In this document: piece after piece, positions 29,001-35,991 of the stretch
Layout: each line of letters opens with the position of its first letter
Numbering within the stretch: position 1 is the stretch's first letter
NCBI RefSeq assembly: GCF_008795955.1
Contig: NZ_VMHN01000001.1
Location: forward strand, 1,674,001-1,738,000
Origin: Marinobacter denitrificans
GTDB taxonomy: Bacteria; Pseudomonadota; Gammaproteobacteria; Pseudomonadales; Oleiphilaceae
Reading direction: 5' to 3'
DNA length: 64,000 nt
Translations under genes and position numbers: made by a program
Notes under the pieces: generated by a model
Databases searched by the model: none
What the model was told of the DNA's origin: nothing
What the model saw: only the letters and a program-made list of their open reading frames with translations

Positions 29001-29559
29001 CAGGGCACTTTCAGAATCCGTACAACTGGTACTGATGGATCGTCATATGCCGGAACTGGATGGTGTGGAAGCTACCCGCCTGTTACGCCAGACCGGCTTC
29101 CGCCGCCCGGTTATTGCCTTTACCGCCGGTGACCAGTCCGAGAACGAAGCCCTGCTGGCGGCAGGGTGTGATGGTGTGCTGAACAAGCCTATCGACCGGG
29201 AGCACTTGCTGGCCACCCTGAACCGTTACCTTACCGATGCGGATAAGGGCGAGAACGCCGCTGTCAGTGATGCGGATATTGCTCATCTGGTTGAGCGTTT
29301 TCTGGACGGGCTTGGCGCCAGGAAAGACGTGATGTCCGAGGCCGCCAGCAGTCATTATCGTGAGCGCCTGCAGACAGAGGCTCACCAGATCAAGGGCACC
29401 GCCGGGGCCATGGGCTACCCCGAGATGACCCGCCAGGCAGGTATACTGGAAGCCTGTATGAAGTCTGAACAGCCGGATTGGGACCGGGTTCACAGTGAAC
29501 TGCAAACACTGAATGACATGATCGACAGGGCATTACAGGCCCGGGAGACACAAGCATGA
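26038..29559 (+). CDS. hybrid sensor histidine kinase (7TMR-DISM, PAS, HisKA, HATPase, REC, REC, Hpt)
   Basis: The 1173-residue protein starts at TTG 26038 (GGAGA 7 nt upstream) with a signal peptide to about residue 29. It then has a periplasmic 7TMR-DISMED2 carbohydrate-binding-like domain (about 40-180), seven membrane helices (about 195-410), PAS (about 420-535), HisKA with phospho-acceptor His574 in NMSHEIRTP, HATPase with GTGIGMKPEQLG-like and GTGLGLSI boxes, two receivers with Asp870 (LMDIQMP) and Asp1001 (LMDRHMP), and a C-terminal Hpt with His1116 (AHQIKGTAG). All phosphorelay residues are present, so it is a full BarA-like relay with an extra receiver. The ligand is unknown. The CheY-like gene at 30196 is a possible output. 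Confidence 0.93.
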   Translation: MQQWECHVRWLRSLVLVVLAVVIPASAVAQERCQDGEIRLNDATSSVRDLGSCVWYLEDPEHTLGFNDILSGSAGSFTRHEGGVLNFGYTESAYWARFDLQVGAGAALTDWILELALPLVDEVVLYVVQDGELVEQRRAGYEGDWSGRDLAVPNPTFRLTLEPGTSTRIYLRITNTNTFRLPITLWHPDAYIEKVSVDEAVRGILLGSILAILAYNLFVAVAVRERSNIYYVLYLVSATVFIATEQVHGIQLLEERPALLNKEYLHFQIIMTWFWGLLMARSLLETRERSADLDKVIQLCLYSIVATFVLSLFLPYHTAMEWIVLASILLSTILIVVSYLSWRYYNPAARSYFFAWTLALVGFGIYAFTVMGYLPLNMFTTYAPQFGLTAQIILFSFALADRIKQVQGEALGWSQRALANLRRYQSLFDNAIEGVFQMSLDRRFVTANPAMARLMGYSSSRELLDRNPDALETCFADERVRRWVIGQLESRGTVKGIEARYYTCYGEERWATISLHTVYDNDGEPAHLEGTCIDATERHQRQRIEREREQERLEKELARNSAEAKSQFLANMSHEIRTPLAAIIGYGETLLDPDLTEKEKHSSAETVVRSGRHLLDLINDILDHSKIDANKLDVDIVSVNLPELLDEIRAFFGPRAREKGLEFHVVCEFPLPEQIATDPTRFRQIIINLCGNALKFTEKGSISLNIRCDRPQQRLVARVVDTGIGMKPEQLGRLFDPFAQGSAAIARQYGGTGLGLSISRRLAELLGGNISVTSTYGEGSEFELSIDTGSLEGVHFLRDGSELSQRRRSIPMVVAPRLSGRILLAEDNEVNRRLVSLLVGRTGAELVNVNNGAEALDQALRESFDLILMDIQMPVMNGRDATAAIREAGLNTPVIALTANVMAEDIADYRLAGCNDHLAKPIDKQRFYEVLARYLVVRPESEQRGVRRYSGTVLVAEDNEDNCRLVERMLRAQGLEVITVASGDQAVRRALSESVQLVLMDRHMPELDGVEATRLLRQTGFRRPVIAFTAGDQSENEALLAAGCDGVLNKPIDREHLLATLNRYLTDADKGENAAVSDADIAHLVERFLDGLGARKDVMSEAASSHYRERLQTEAHQIKGTAGAMGYPEMTRQAGILEACMKSEQPDWDRVHSELQTLNDMIDRALQARETQA

Positions 29560-29599
29560 AAACTGGCGCCGTTACCGCCAACAACAGGAAGTCCGAGCA

Positions 29600-30148
29600 A
29601 TGAGCCAAAACCAGCTGCCAAATGAACAGTATTCACTGAGCATGATGTACGGAACCTATGCCGATATCCTGTTCGTCCTGTTTCCGTTTCTGGTCATCAG
29701 TATGCAACGGCTATGGGATGGTCAGCTCTACGAAACGCTGCTGCGGCCGGACCTGAGCATCGCCGCCGCGATACTGGCGGGCCTGGCCATCGGCAAGTTC
29801 GTGCTGGGGTTGGTCACTAACCGCGATCTTGGCCGCTACAAGGAGCGCATCGTCTTCTTCATTGCCCTTACGCTGTTTCTGGTGCTGGGGCCGGCTATCA
29901 TCCTGATGCTCAGTATTACCGGGAACCGGGAAGTGCCTGGCTTTGTGGCTTTTGTTCAGCCCATTCTGCTGATCATTGCCATCTCCCTCTACACGACGGC
30001 CGTGAGTATCAGTAATATCCTTACCCGGTCTGCACCGGAGGTCGCAGGTTCTGACGGCATGCACCCGGGCAATGGTCAGGAGTCTGAGCCGCCGCCAAAG
30101 CATGAGCCACTGGCGATTCCAAGACGCACCGGTAATGACCCCCTTTGA
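29600..30148 (+). CDS. hypothetical four-helix membrane protein
   Basis: The 182-residue protein has four hydrophobic segments (about 22-36, 55-75, 86-107 and 116-138) and a polar Pro/Glu-rich C-terminal tail of about 40 residues. I do not recognise the family. It lies 40 bp after the hybrid kinase and 47 bp before the CheY-like gene, all in one direction, so it may belong to the same signalling unit. GTCCGAGCA precedes ATG 29600. Confidence 0.7.
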   Translation: MSQNQLPNEQYSLSMMYGTYADILFVLFPFLVISMQRLWDGQLYETLLRPDLSIAAAILAGLAIGKFVLGLVTNRDLGRYKERIVFFIALTLFLVLGPAIILMLSITGNREVPGFVAFVQPILLIIAISLYTTAVSISNILTRSAPEVAGSDGMHPGNGQESEPPPKHEPLAIPRRTGNDPL

Positions 30149-30195
30149 GGCACAGGGCAGTGCCCGGTATTAAACAGAATCAGGAGGCAGGGTAT

Positions 30196-30609
30196 ATGAG
30201 TGATCTCAGAATACTGGTAGTGGAAGACGAACCAGTCATAAGGGAGAGGCTGGTGGAGATGCTGTACAAAGCCGGCGCAACCGCTGTGGCTGAGAAGGAA
30301 AACGTAGCCGGTGCCCGGGAAGCTTTCAATGAGGGTGAGTTTCACATCGTGCTGCTGGACCTGGGACTTCCCGATGGTAACGGTCATGAACTGATGAAAG
30401 AGTTCAAGGCGGCCAGGAAGAACCAGCATATTGTTCTGGTTACGGCGGATGACTCCATTGACAGTATTCAGAAAGCTATCAGTGCCGGTGCCAATGGCTA
30501 CGTGGTTAAGCCTTACTCCCAGGCAAAGATCTACGACGTGGTCAATAACTATGCAATGGTGCATGGCGGCGATGCCGCCATGATTCAGGGCCTGAACCGC
30601 CAGCACTGA
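30196..30609 (+). CDS. CheY-like single-domain response regulator
   Basis: From ATG 30196 (CAGGAGGCAGG upstream) the protein is a 137-residue lone receiver. The acidic pocket is VVEDEP, the phospho-acceptor Asp is in LLDLGLPDGNG, the switch Thr in LVTADDS, and the conserved Lys in VVKPYS. No output domain follows, so it must act by protein contact or as a relay intermediate. Being last in the unit with the double-receiver hybrid kinase, it could accept phosphate from the Hpt domain at His1116; this is inference. Frame extension to 30145 lacks a ribosome site. Confidence 0.88.
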   Translation: MSDLRILVVEDEPVIRERLVEMLYKAGATAVAEKENVAGAREAFNEGEFHIVLLDLGLPDGNGHELMKEFKAARKNQHIVLVTADDSIDSIQKAISAGANGYVVKPYSQAKIYDVVNNYAMVHGGDAAMIQGLNRQH

Positions 30610-30632
30610 CGGTTCCGCCCGCAGATGTTCCG

Positions 30633-30902
30633 TTACGCGACCTGCCGTGCAATCCAGGAGTTGTAACGGGTGGCAAGTGCCCTGATGTAACGGGCTTCAG
30701 CCTCATTGGTGTTGCCCAGTACGCCCTTGAAGATCCAGCCCCGTTCATAGACTCCCAGTACCCGCTGTTCGTCGTCCAGATTGACCCGCTGGTTCAGCTT
30801 CTTGCAGATCGCATCCAGCAGCGGCAGCTTTTCGGGGCGTCTGATCGGCCCGATGCGGCTGCTTGCCGGCTGGTTTGCTGCTTTTGTTGGATGTTTCTTC
30901 AT
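30633..30902 (-). CDS. hypothetical small basic protein
   Basis: The 89-residue protein starts at ATG 30902 with AAGGAG 6 nt upstream. It begins MKKHPTKAANQPASSRIGPI, is basic and shows a predicted C-terminal helical region (NTNEAEARYIRALATRYNSWI). No family recognised. An intrinsic-terminator hairpin lies 30-60 nt upstream of its start on the same strand, which makes regulation by attenuation possible. It converges on the CheY-like gene. Confidence 0.65.
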   Translation of the reverse strand: MKKHPTKAANQPASSRIGPIRRPEKLPLLDAICKKLNQRVNLDDEQRVLGVYERGWIFKGVLGNTNEAEARYIRALATRYNSWIARQVA

Positions 30903-30929
30903 GATCTTCTCCTTGTCGTTTTGCGGCTG

Positions 30930-30966
30930 CAAAAACAAAACCCCGGCGCCTTGGGCAACCGGGGTC
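30930..30966 (-). terminator. terminator-like hairpin in the leader of the gene at 30902
   Basis: Read on the minus strand, ACCCCGG and CCGGGGT (30959-30965 and 30940-30946) enclose an inner GCC/GGC stem and are followed by TTTTGTTTTTG. It has the form of an intrinsic terminator, yet is immediately upstream of a ribosome site and start codon, so it is either an attenuator or the 3' end of an upstream small RNA. Confidence 0.6.
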
Positions 30967-31523
30967 TTGCGGAGAAGCTTGCCCGGTCGCGCCAATGGCT
31001 CCCGGGACTGGACCGAAAGCCGTCAGATAGTTTTCACCATGGTGTGAGTACACATCCCGTTATTATTACGGCGTGCGATGGTTTCAATCACTGAATATTC
31101 CTGATTCTTCGACATATCTTCTGGCTCTTTGCCGGTGTTAACGCCCGGACATTTCTACTTCGGCACTGATACCAGTGTATCGCTTACCCCATGCTTTGCA
31201 ATAGTCAAAGCGCTTCGGCAAACCCCTACAGACGCGGCCCGGGAAACTGCTCATAATTTGTCCTGTCACGTGTTTTACGTTGTGCAATCCCTCGGTGCCC
31301 ACCTTTATCTGTGACGCACTGAATGGATCTCTCCTTTATACGCAGCCCAATGGGCTGCGTTTTTTTATGCCTCCCTTCCTGAACTGCTTCTGATGTTCAG
31401 TCGCTTGCCGTGGCTGTTGTGGAAACTCCGTAGCCACTAGTTCGTACAGACGTTGCGGTACCAGTCGGGCGATAATTTGCACACTAACTAATACGCGCAA
31501 TTCAGAGGTTGAAACCGAAGCAG
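30967..31523. other. 550-bp region without a supported gene
   Basis: No frame here has a convincing start and codon pattern. The left part is the leader of the minus-strand gene at 30902. At 31339-31364 there is a strong plus-strand terminator with no protein gene before it. A short non-coding transcript ending there is possible. Confidence 0.5.
31339..31364 (+). terminator. orphan rho-independent terminator
   Basis: ACGCAGCCCA and TGGGCTGCGT form a 9-10 bp stem with a minimal loop, followed by seven T. The nearest plus-strand gene upstream ends at 30609 and the gap has other structure, so the terminator may close an unannotated small RNA that starts within roughly 31100-31300. Confidence 0.65.
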
Positions 31524-31763
31524 ATGTCCGAAGAAAACGGATCAGCAAAAGCCAGATTCCAGATCCATGCCATTGTAGAAGTCGTCCTGCTGCTGGTATT
31601 GGTGGCCTACATGGCCCTTGCCCAGAGCAGGATGGTGGGAGATGATTTCTCTTTCACCGTCGTTGGAGCCGCACTGATGGTGCTGGTCACCTACTGGACG
31701 CTGAATACACTGCGGGACGGGCTGGAAGTGATTGCGGTGAGAATCGCTCGCTCAAAGCACTGA
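31524..31763 (+). CDS. hypothetical two-helix membrane protein
   Basis: The 79-residue protein from ATG 31524 has a short charged N-terminus and two membrane helices (about 15-34 and 44-63). A TTG at 31509 with AGAGG close by is an alternative start. No family recognised. Its 3' end overlaps that of the convergent exonuclease gene by 12 bp. Confidence 0.6.
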   Translation: MSEENGSAKARFQIHAIVEVVLLLVLVAYMALAQSRMVGDDFSFTVVGAALMVLVTYWTLNTLRDGLEVIAVRIARSKH

Positions 31764-32333
31764 GCCAGAAGCGAGCAACTGAATATCTTTCCAGGTTTTG
31801 TGCAGTATCAGAGCATCATTGGCGGCCCGGTGCACGGGTAACCCCAGTTGGGTGATGACCTGTTGCCGTGAAGAAGCCCAGAGCCTTACCTGGTCCGCAT
31901 CCAGCAACGTGGAAATGGACTCCAGCTGGAAATCCGCGCGGGTGTTGGCGGCCCGGAACAGCCGATGCAGCCAGAAGCTGTCGAAGGTCCAGGCGTCGCA
32001 GAAGACCTGTCCCACAAGCAGCCTGTTAAGGTTGGCTGCCACCTCGGATACTGGCGTGCCTTCCTGTTCCAGGGTGTGGCGGGTAATGCCATGAATATTT
32101 TCCGCACTCTCTGACCAGTCCTGCCAAAGTACATGGGGTTGAATGAGCCAGCTGTGCAGCGCGCCATCGGGTAAGCAGATGCCGACCTCAATGGGGTAAC
32201 TTGCAATCAGGTCAAGACTGGAGGCCTCAAAGTCAATAAACGCTGGACTGGGTTCGGTTGTCATTCCGTCAGTTTTTTTGTTGGTGAGCCATTTTGTGAG
32301 TTTACCCGCCCACTCCCGCAGACGCGAACCCAT
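31752..32333 (-). CDS. DnaQ-like 3'-5' exonuclease (DEDDh family)
   Basis: The protein is 193 residues, or 170 if started at the internal Met before [17 protein letters not shown]. The exonuclease I motif is FIDFEASS, motif II is near [10 protein letters not shown] and the [11 protein letters not shown] block, and motif III is [10 protein letters not shown] (His-x4-Asp), the DEDDh pattern. It hydrolyses single strands of DNA or RNA 3' to 5', probably in repair or RNA turnover. It is small, with no extra domains, unlike the polymerase III epsilon subunit. It is divergent from queC (102 bp between starts). Confidence 0.83.
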   Translation of the reverse strand: MGSRLREWAGKLTKWLTNKKTDGMTTEPSPAFIDFEASSLDLIASYPIEVGICLPDGALHSWLIQPHVLWQDWSESAENIHGITRHTLEQEGTPVSEVAANLNRLLVGQVFCDAWTFDSFWLHRLFRAANTRADFQLESISTLLDADQVRLWASSRQQVITQLGLPVHRAANDALILHKTWKDIQLLASGSVL

Positions 32334-32435
32334 GATGGCATTCCACTGTTACAATATGTCCACGGATGTTATCCCACTCATATTCAGAAGCCCCTGACGG
32401 CCCGACTGGCCGCGGGGACAGGACCGGATGCCCTG

Positions 32436-33101
32436 ATGACAGAGACCGTTGTTGTGATTTACTCGGGGGGAATGGACTCATTCACCCTGCTCCATCTTGC
32501 CCGTGCCCGCGGGTATAACGTTCATGCCCTGTCGTTTGACTATGGTCAGCGCCATGTTCGCGAACTCGAATGCGCGCGGCGTGTATGCGCCGAATTGTCG
32601 ATTCCCCACAAGGTGATCGACATCCGTGCTCTTGCCGAGGTCATGGCTGGGTCAGCGTTGACCGAAGATATGGCGGTGCCGGAAGGGCACTACGAAGAAG
32701 AGAGCATGAAAGCCACCGTGGTACCCAATCGCAATATGATCCTGCTCTCGTTGGCCACCGGCTACGCGGTGACCGTCGGGGCGGCAGCCGTCTGGTATGG
32801 TGCCCACGGCGGCGACCACGCCATCTATCCTGACTGCCGGCCTGAGTTCGTGGAAAAAATGGACGCCGTCTGCCGGGTGGCCAACTATGAGCCGGTAGGG
32901 GTCGAAGCGCCCTTTATGGGGTCTGACAAAGGCGACATCCTCGCCGAAGGAGTGAAACTGGGGCTCGACTACAGCAACACCTGGACCTGTTATAACGGCC
33001 GGGAAAAGGCCTGTGGCCGTTGTGGCTCCTGTGTCGAACGGCTGGAAGCCTTTGCTGTAAATGGCTTGTCAGATCCCTTGCCTTATGAGGCGGCTCGCTG
33101 A
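32436..33101 (+). CDS. queC: 7-cyano-7-deazaguanine (preQ0) synthase
   Basis: The 221-residue enzyme converts 7-carboxy-7-deazaguanine to preQ0 with ATP and ammonia in queuosine synthesis. It has the ATP-pyrophosphatase loop YSGGMDS, the [16 protein letters not shown] block, [15 protein letters not shown], and the zinc site [15 protein letters not shown] with four cysteines. Its stop overlaps the queE start (TGATG), so the two pathway enzymes are coupled. A GC-rich hairpin (CCCC...CGGCC / GGCCG...GGGG, 32391-32417) lies in the leader; I do not recognise it as a preQ1 riboswitch. queD is not in the window. Confidence 0.95.
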   Translation: MTETVVVIYSGGMDSFTLLHLARARGYNVHALSFDYGQRHVRELECARRVCAELSIPHKVIDIRALAEVMAGSALTEDMAVPEGHYEEESMKATVVPNRNMILLSLATGYAVTVGAAAVWYGAHGGDHAIYPDCRPEFVEKMDAVCRVANYEPVGVEAPFMGSDKGDILAEGVKLGLDYSNTWTCYNGREKACGRCGSCVERLEAFAVNGLSDPLPYEAAR

Positions 33102-33757
33102 TGTACCGGGTAAAAGAAGCCTTTTACACCCTGCAGGGGGAAGGGGCCCAGGCCGGCAGGGCGGCGGTGTTCTGTCGCTTCAGTAAGTGTAATCTCTGGA
33201 CCGGCCGGGAAAAGGACCGGGCCAGTGCTGTGTGTAATTTCTGCGATACGGATTTTGTCGGAACAGACGGCCAGAACGGTGGCCGGTTCGAGACAGCCGA
33301 TGCGCTGGCTGCGCACATTCGTAGCCTCTGGCCCGATGCCCCTGGGCGGCCTTATGTGGTCTGTACCGGCGGCGAACCCCTGTTGCAGCTGGATAGCAAA
33401 CTGATCGACGCTTTCCATCGCGCCGGCTTTGAAGTGGGGGTTGAAACCAACGGCACGTTACCGGCTCCGCCGGGAATCGACTGGCTGTGTGTCAGCCCCA
33501 AGGCAGACGCACCGGTGGTGTTGCGCCAGTGTGATGAGCTGAAAGTGGTCTACCCCCAGCCGCTGGCACTGCCCGAACGTTTTGCCGATATCCGGGCCAG
33601 TCACTATTTCCTCTCTCCCATGGCGTCGCCAACGCTTTCGTCAGGCGAGCCGGACGTCGTCAAGCAGAGTAATACCCGTAAGGCGACCGACTATTGCCTG
33701 GCCCATCCACAATGGCGGCTTACCCTGCAAATGCACAAGATAATCGGCATCGATTGA
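33101..33757 (+). CDS. queE: 7-carboxy-7-deazaguanine synthase (radical SAM)
   Basis: The 218-residue radical SAM enzyme makes 7-carboxy-7-deazaguanine from carboxy-tetrahydropterin. The cluster cysteines have the unusual CX14CX2C spacing, seen as CNLWTGREKDRASAV then CNFC, that marks this clade of QueE. GGEPLLQLD and VETNGTLPAP are the SAM-binding segments. It is in operon with queC through a one-base start/stop overlap. The 3' end converges on the AraC-type gene. Confidence 0.95.
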   Translation: MYRVKEAFYTLQGEGAQAGRAAVFCRFSKCNLWTGREKDRASAVCNFCDTDFVGTDGQNGGRFETADALAAHIRSLWPDAPGRPYVVCTGGEPLLQLDSKLIDAFHRAGFEVGVETNGTLPAPPGIDWLCVSPKADAPVVLRQCDELKVVYPQPLALPERFADIRASHYFLSPMASPTLSSGEPDVVKQSNTRKATDYCLAHPQWRLTLQMHKIIGID

Positions 33758-33762
33758 CCGGA

Positions 33763-34836
33763 TCAGGCCATTGCCCGCACAGTACCCCGGCCTATGGGCG
33801 CGACCTGTGGAGACGACTCTCGATGACGGTACTGGCTGGGGCTCTGCCCGGTCCAGCGCTTGAAGGCGCGGGTGAAATTGGCGGCGTCGGCGTAACCCAG
33901 AGCATCAGCAATCTGGCTCAGATTCATCGAGGTTTTTTCCAGAAGCTCGCCGGCCCGTTCCAGCCTTACCTGGTCAACCAGGTTCTGGAAGCTTGCCTCT
34001 TCCGCCTGCAACCGCCGCTTTAGAGTTCGCTCGGAGACAAACAGAGTGGCAGCAACACGCGCCAGTTTGGGCGGAAAAGGGTGGCTGGTTTCAATCACCC
34101 GCCGTACCCGGCAGGCGAAGCCCGCATCTTCGGTGAGCAGCCGCAGCGCCTCCTCGCATTGCGCTTTTGAAGACGCCGCCAGCTGGTCGTCGGTAAAACG
34201 AATGGGCAGAGCCAATTGCTGGTGCGGGATCACAATGGCGTCTTCGGCGGCACCGTAGACCACCGGTACCGGAATCTGCTGGCGGAAGCGATAGAAATAC
34301 GCCGGTTCCGGACCACGACGGTGAATGGCAGACCCGGCCACAGGGGCTCCCGTCAATTGGGCGCCCATCGACGCGCACCCGAACAGCATGGCGTCCATGA
34401 TAAAGCCCTGGAGGGGGCCAAGGTCGATGTCGCAGGAAATGCTGAATACCGCCTGATCCTCCCGTTGACGGCGGCTGACCTGGAGGTGTGGTGCCCGTAG
34501 GGTCAGGTAACGGGTCATCAGTTCAAGGGCCTCTTCGAGGGTCCGGCTACTCATTACAGCCGTTCCCAGGGCTCCATGCAGTGGCAGCCGCAGTTCCCGA
34601 GCCAGCATTATTCCGAGGCCGGGCTCGCCACTTTCTATGATGGCCCGGGTCACGAATTCGCTGGCCTGGGACTGGCTTACCCGCAGATCCGTGGATTTCA
34701 ACCGCACCGGGTCAAGGCCGACACGTTTGAGCAGCGCTTTCTCGTCAACGCCGATGGTTCGTAACAACTCTGCCAGCAAATGCAGGTAGATGGCCGGCAT
34801 GCCCAGATCCTGAGTTGTCGATACTGAGGCGCGCAT
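33763..34836 (-). CDS. AraC-family transcriptional regulator
   Basis: The 357-residue protein has the N-terminal arabinose_bd-type ligand domain (about 20-205; TQDLGMPAIYLHLLAELLRT and on) and a C-terminal AraC helix-turn-helix pair (about 245-335; FVSERTLKRRLQAEEASFQNL and LSQIADALGYADAANFTRAF). This is the OruR/ArgR-like subgroup often linked to lipid, amino-acid or alcohol catabolism. The likely target is itself or the neighbouring alpha/beta hydrolase, which lies 139 bp upstream on the same strand. That is a guess from position. Confidence 0.88.
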   Translation of the reverse strand: MRASVSTTQDLGMPAIYLHLLAELLRTIGVDEKALLKRVGLDPVRLKSTDLRVSQSQASEFVTRAIIESGEPGLGIMLARELRLPLHGALGTAVMSSRTLEEALELMTRYLTLRAPHLQVSRRQREDQAVFSISCDIDLGPLQGFIMDAMLFGCASMGAQLTGAPVAGSAIHRRGPEPAYFYRFRQQIPVPVVYGAAEDAIVIPHQQLALPIRFTDDQLAASSKAQCEEALRLLTEDAGFACRVRRVIETSHPFPPKLARVAATLFVSERTLKRRLQAEEASFQNLVDQVRLERAGELLEKTSMNLSQIADALGYADAANFTRAFKRWTGQSPSQYRHRESSPQVAPIGRGTVRAMA

Positions 34837-34975
34837 GGGGTTTCCTCACGTTTCCTGTTGTTGTTATGTCAGGGATGAAACTTCTTGCCCGATTATGAAC
34901 CGATCCGCCCCCGCACCCCATGACTCCGCTGACGGGTCAACGGGATATGTAGGCCAATTAGTGGCCAGTGTCGGT

Positions 34976-35872
34976 TCAGGGGTGCCCGGAATGACGCTCT
35001 ACAAAACCGGCCAGTGCGCGGGCGGAGAGTCCGGGGCTTTCCAGCATCGGAAGGTGGCCCACATTCCGGAACAGCCGGATATCTGCTTCGGGGGTCGCGT
35101 AACCGAACCAGTCAAGGCAGCGTGGTGGCGTAATCACGTCGCGATCGCCCCATTGCACCTGCAACGGGGGCGTCTCCGACCCCAGATACCGTGCCGGCGC
35201 CAGGGCGTCAGCCAGCATGTCAGCGAAAATGTGTCGCAGGGCATCGGTACGGTTAAGCAGGTCTGGGCCCAGGAGGCCGGTCATGGCCATGCCCATGGCT
35301 GTGGGTCTGCCGTTACCCACGCTGTTGAACATGCGGTAGATGCCGCCCCAATCCCGGGGAATCAACAGTTGGTCCCGGTCGGATTCGAAAGGCGCGTTGA
35401 TATCCACATCCGGATGTTCAGGGATGCCGGCGCTATTGAGCAAGGTCAGGGATGCCGGCGCCATTTTATGGGCCAGCACAGCGGCGATAGCGCCGCCCAT
35501 GGAGCTACCCGCAATGTGAACCTCACCGGCAGAGAGGGAGGCCAGCCAGTCTTTCAGTCGCAGAGCCTGGTCTTCGTAGCGGTAGCGGGCCGTAGGGTGA
35601 TAATCACTCTCCCCGAATCCCGGCAGGTCCGGCACCAGGATGTGCCAGTGGCCGGGAAGCCGTTGCAGCCAGAGTGCCCAGTTTTCCTTCATCGCCGCAA
35701 AGCCATGGAGCAACAGCACGGTGGGGCGACCGGGAGCCGGTGTTCCTTTTTCCAGGTACACCATCCGGTGCCCATCGATAACAGTTTCTCGTCGTTTTGC
35801 CTGAACCAGCCAGCGCTGGCCGGTTCTGGCGGCTGGCCATAAATTGGGAGTGGGTATTTTCACAGTAGACAT
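34976..35872 (-). CDS. alpha/beta hydrolase (lipase/esterase-like)
   Basis: The 298-residue protein has a cytoplasmic-type alpha/beta hydrolase fold: oxyanion LLLHGFAAMKENW, nucleophile AGSSMGG (GxSxG), a cap region, acid in WGDRDVITPP and catalytic His in NVGHLPMLE. It resembles monoacylglycerol lipase or lipase-like hydrolases such as those of Moraxella/Psychrobacter type. No signal peptide is obvious. It stands alone between the AraC gene and the nuclease gene, all on the minus strand. Confidence 0.85.
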   Translation of the reverse strand: MSTVKIPTPNLWPAARTGQRWLVQAKRRETVIDGHRMVYLEKGTPAPGRPTVLLLHGFAAMKENWALWLQRLPGHWHILVPDLPGFGESDYHPTARYRYEDQALRLKDWLASLSAGEVHIAGSSMGGAIAAVLAHKMAPASLTLLNSAGIPEHPDVDINAPFESDRDQLLIPRDWGGIYRMFNSVGNGRPTAMGMAMTGLLGPDLLNRTDALRHIFADMLADALAPARYLGSETPPLQVQWGDRDVITPPRCLDWFGYATPEADIRLFRNVGHLPMLESPGLSARALAGFVERHSGHP

Positions 35873-35991
35873 CCGCTCTGGTTCGATCTGTCCAGTGTAC
35901 CGGTTCTCCGGTGCCGGGCTTTGGCCTGTCCGCCCCTGACCTACGGCAGTCGGGCAACGTCGGGTCCAGGTGAAGACTCAGATGAGAGCGG

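Noticed and set aside
32391..32417. preQ1 riboswitch before queC
   Set aside because: There is a hairpin, but the short pseudoknot motifs of preQ1 riboswitches are not visible; it is kept only as a note in the queC entry.
34835..35842. 335-codon open frame on the plus strand
   Set aside because: It lies antisense to the alpha/beta hydrolase with clear GxSxG and His motifs; the plus-strand product has no domain and is a shadow of high-GC codon bias.
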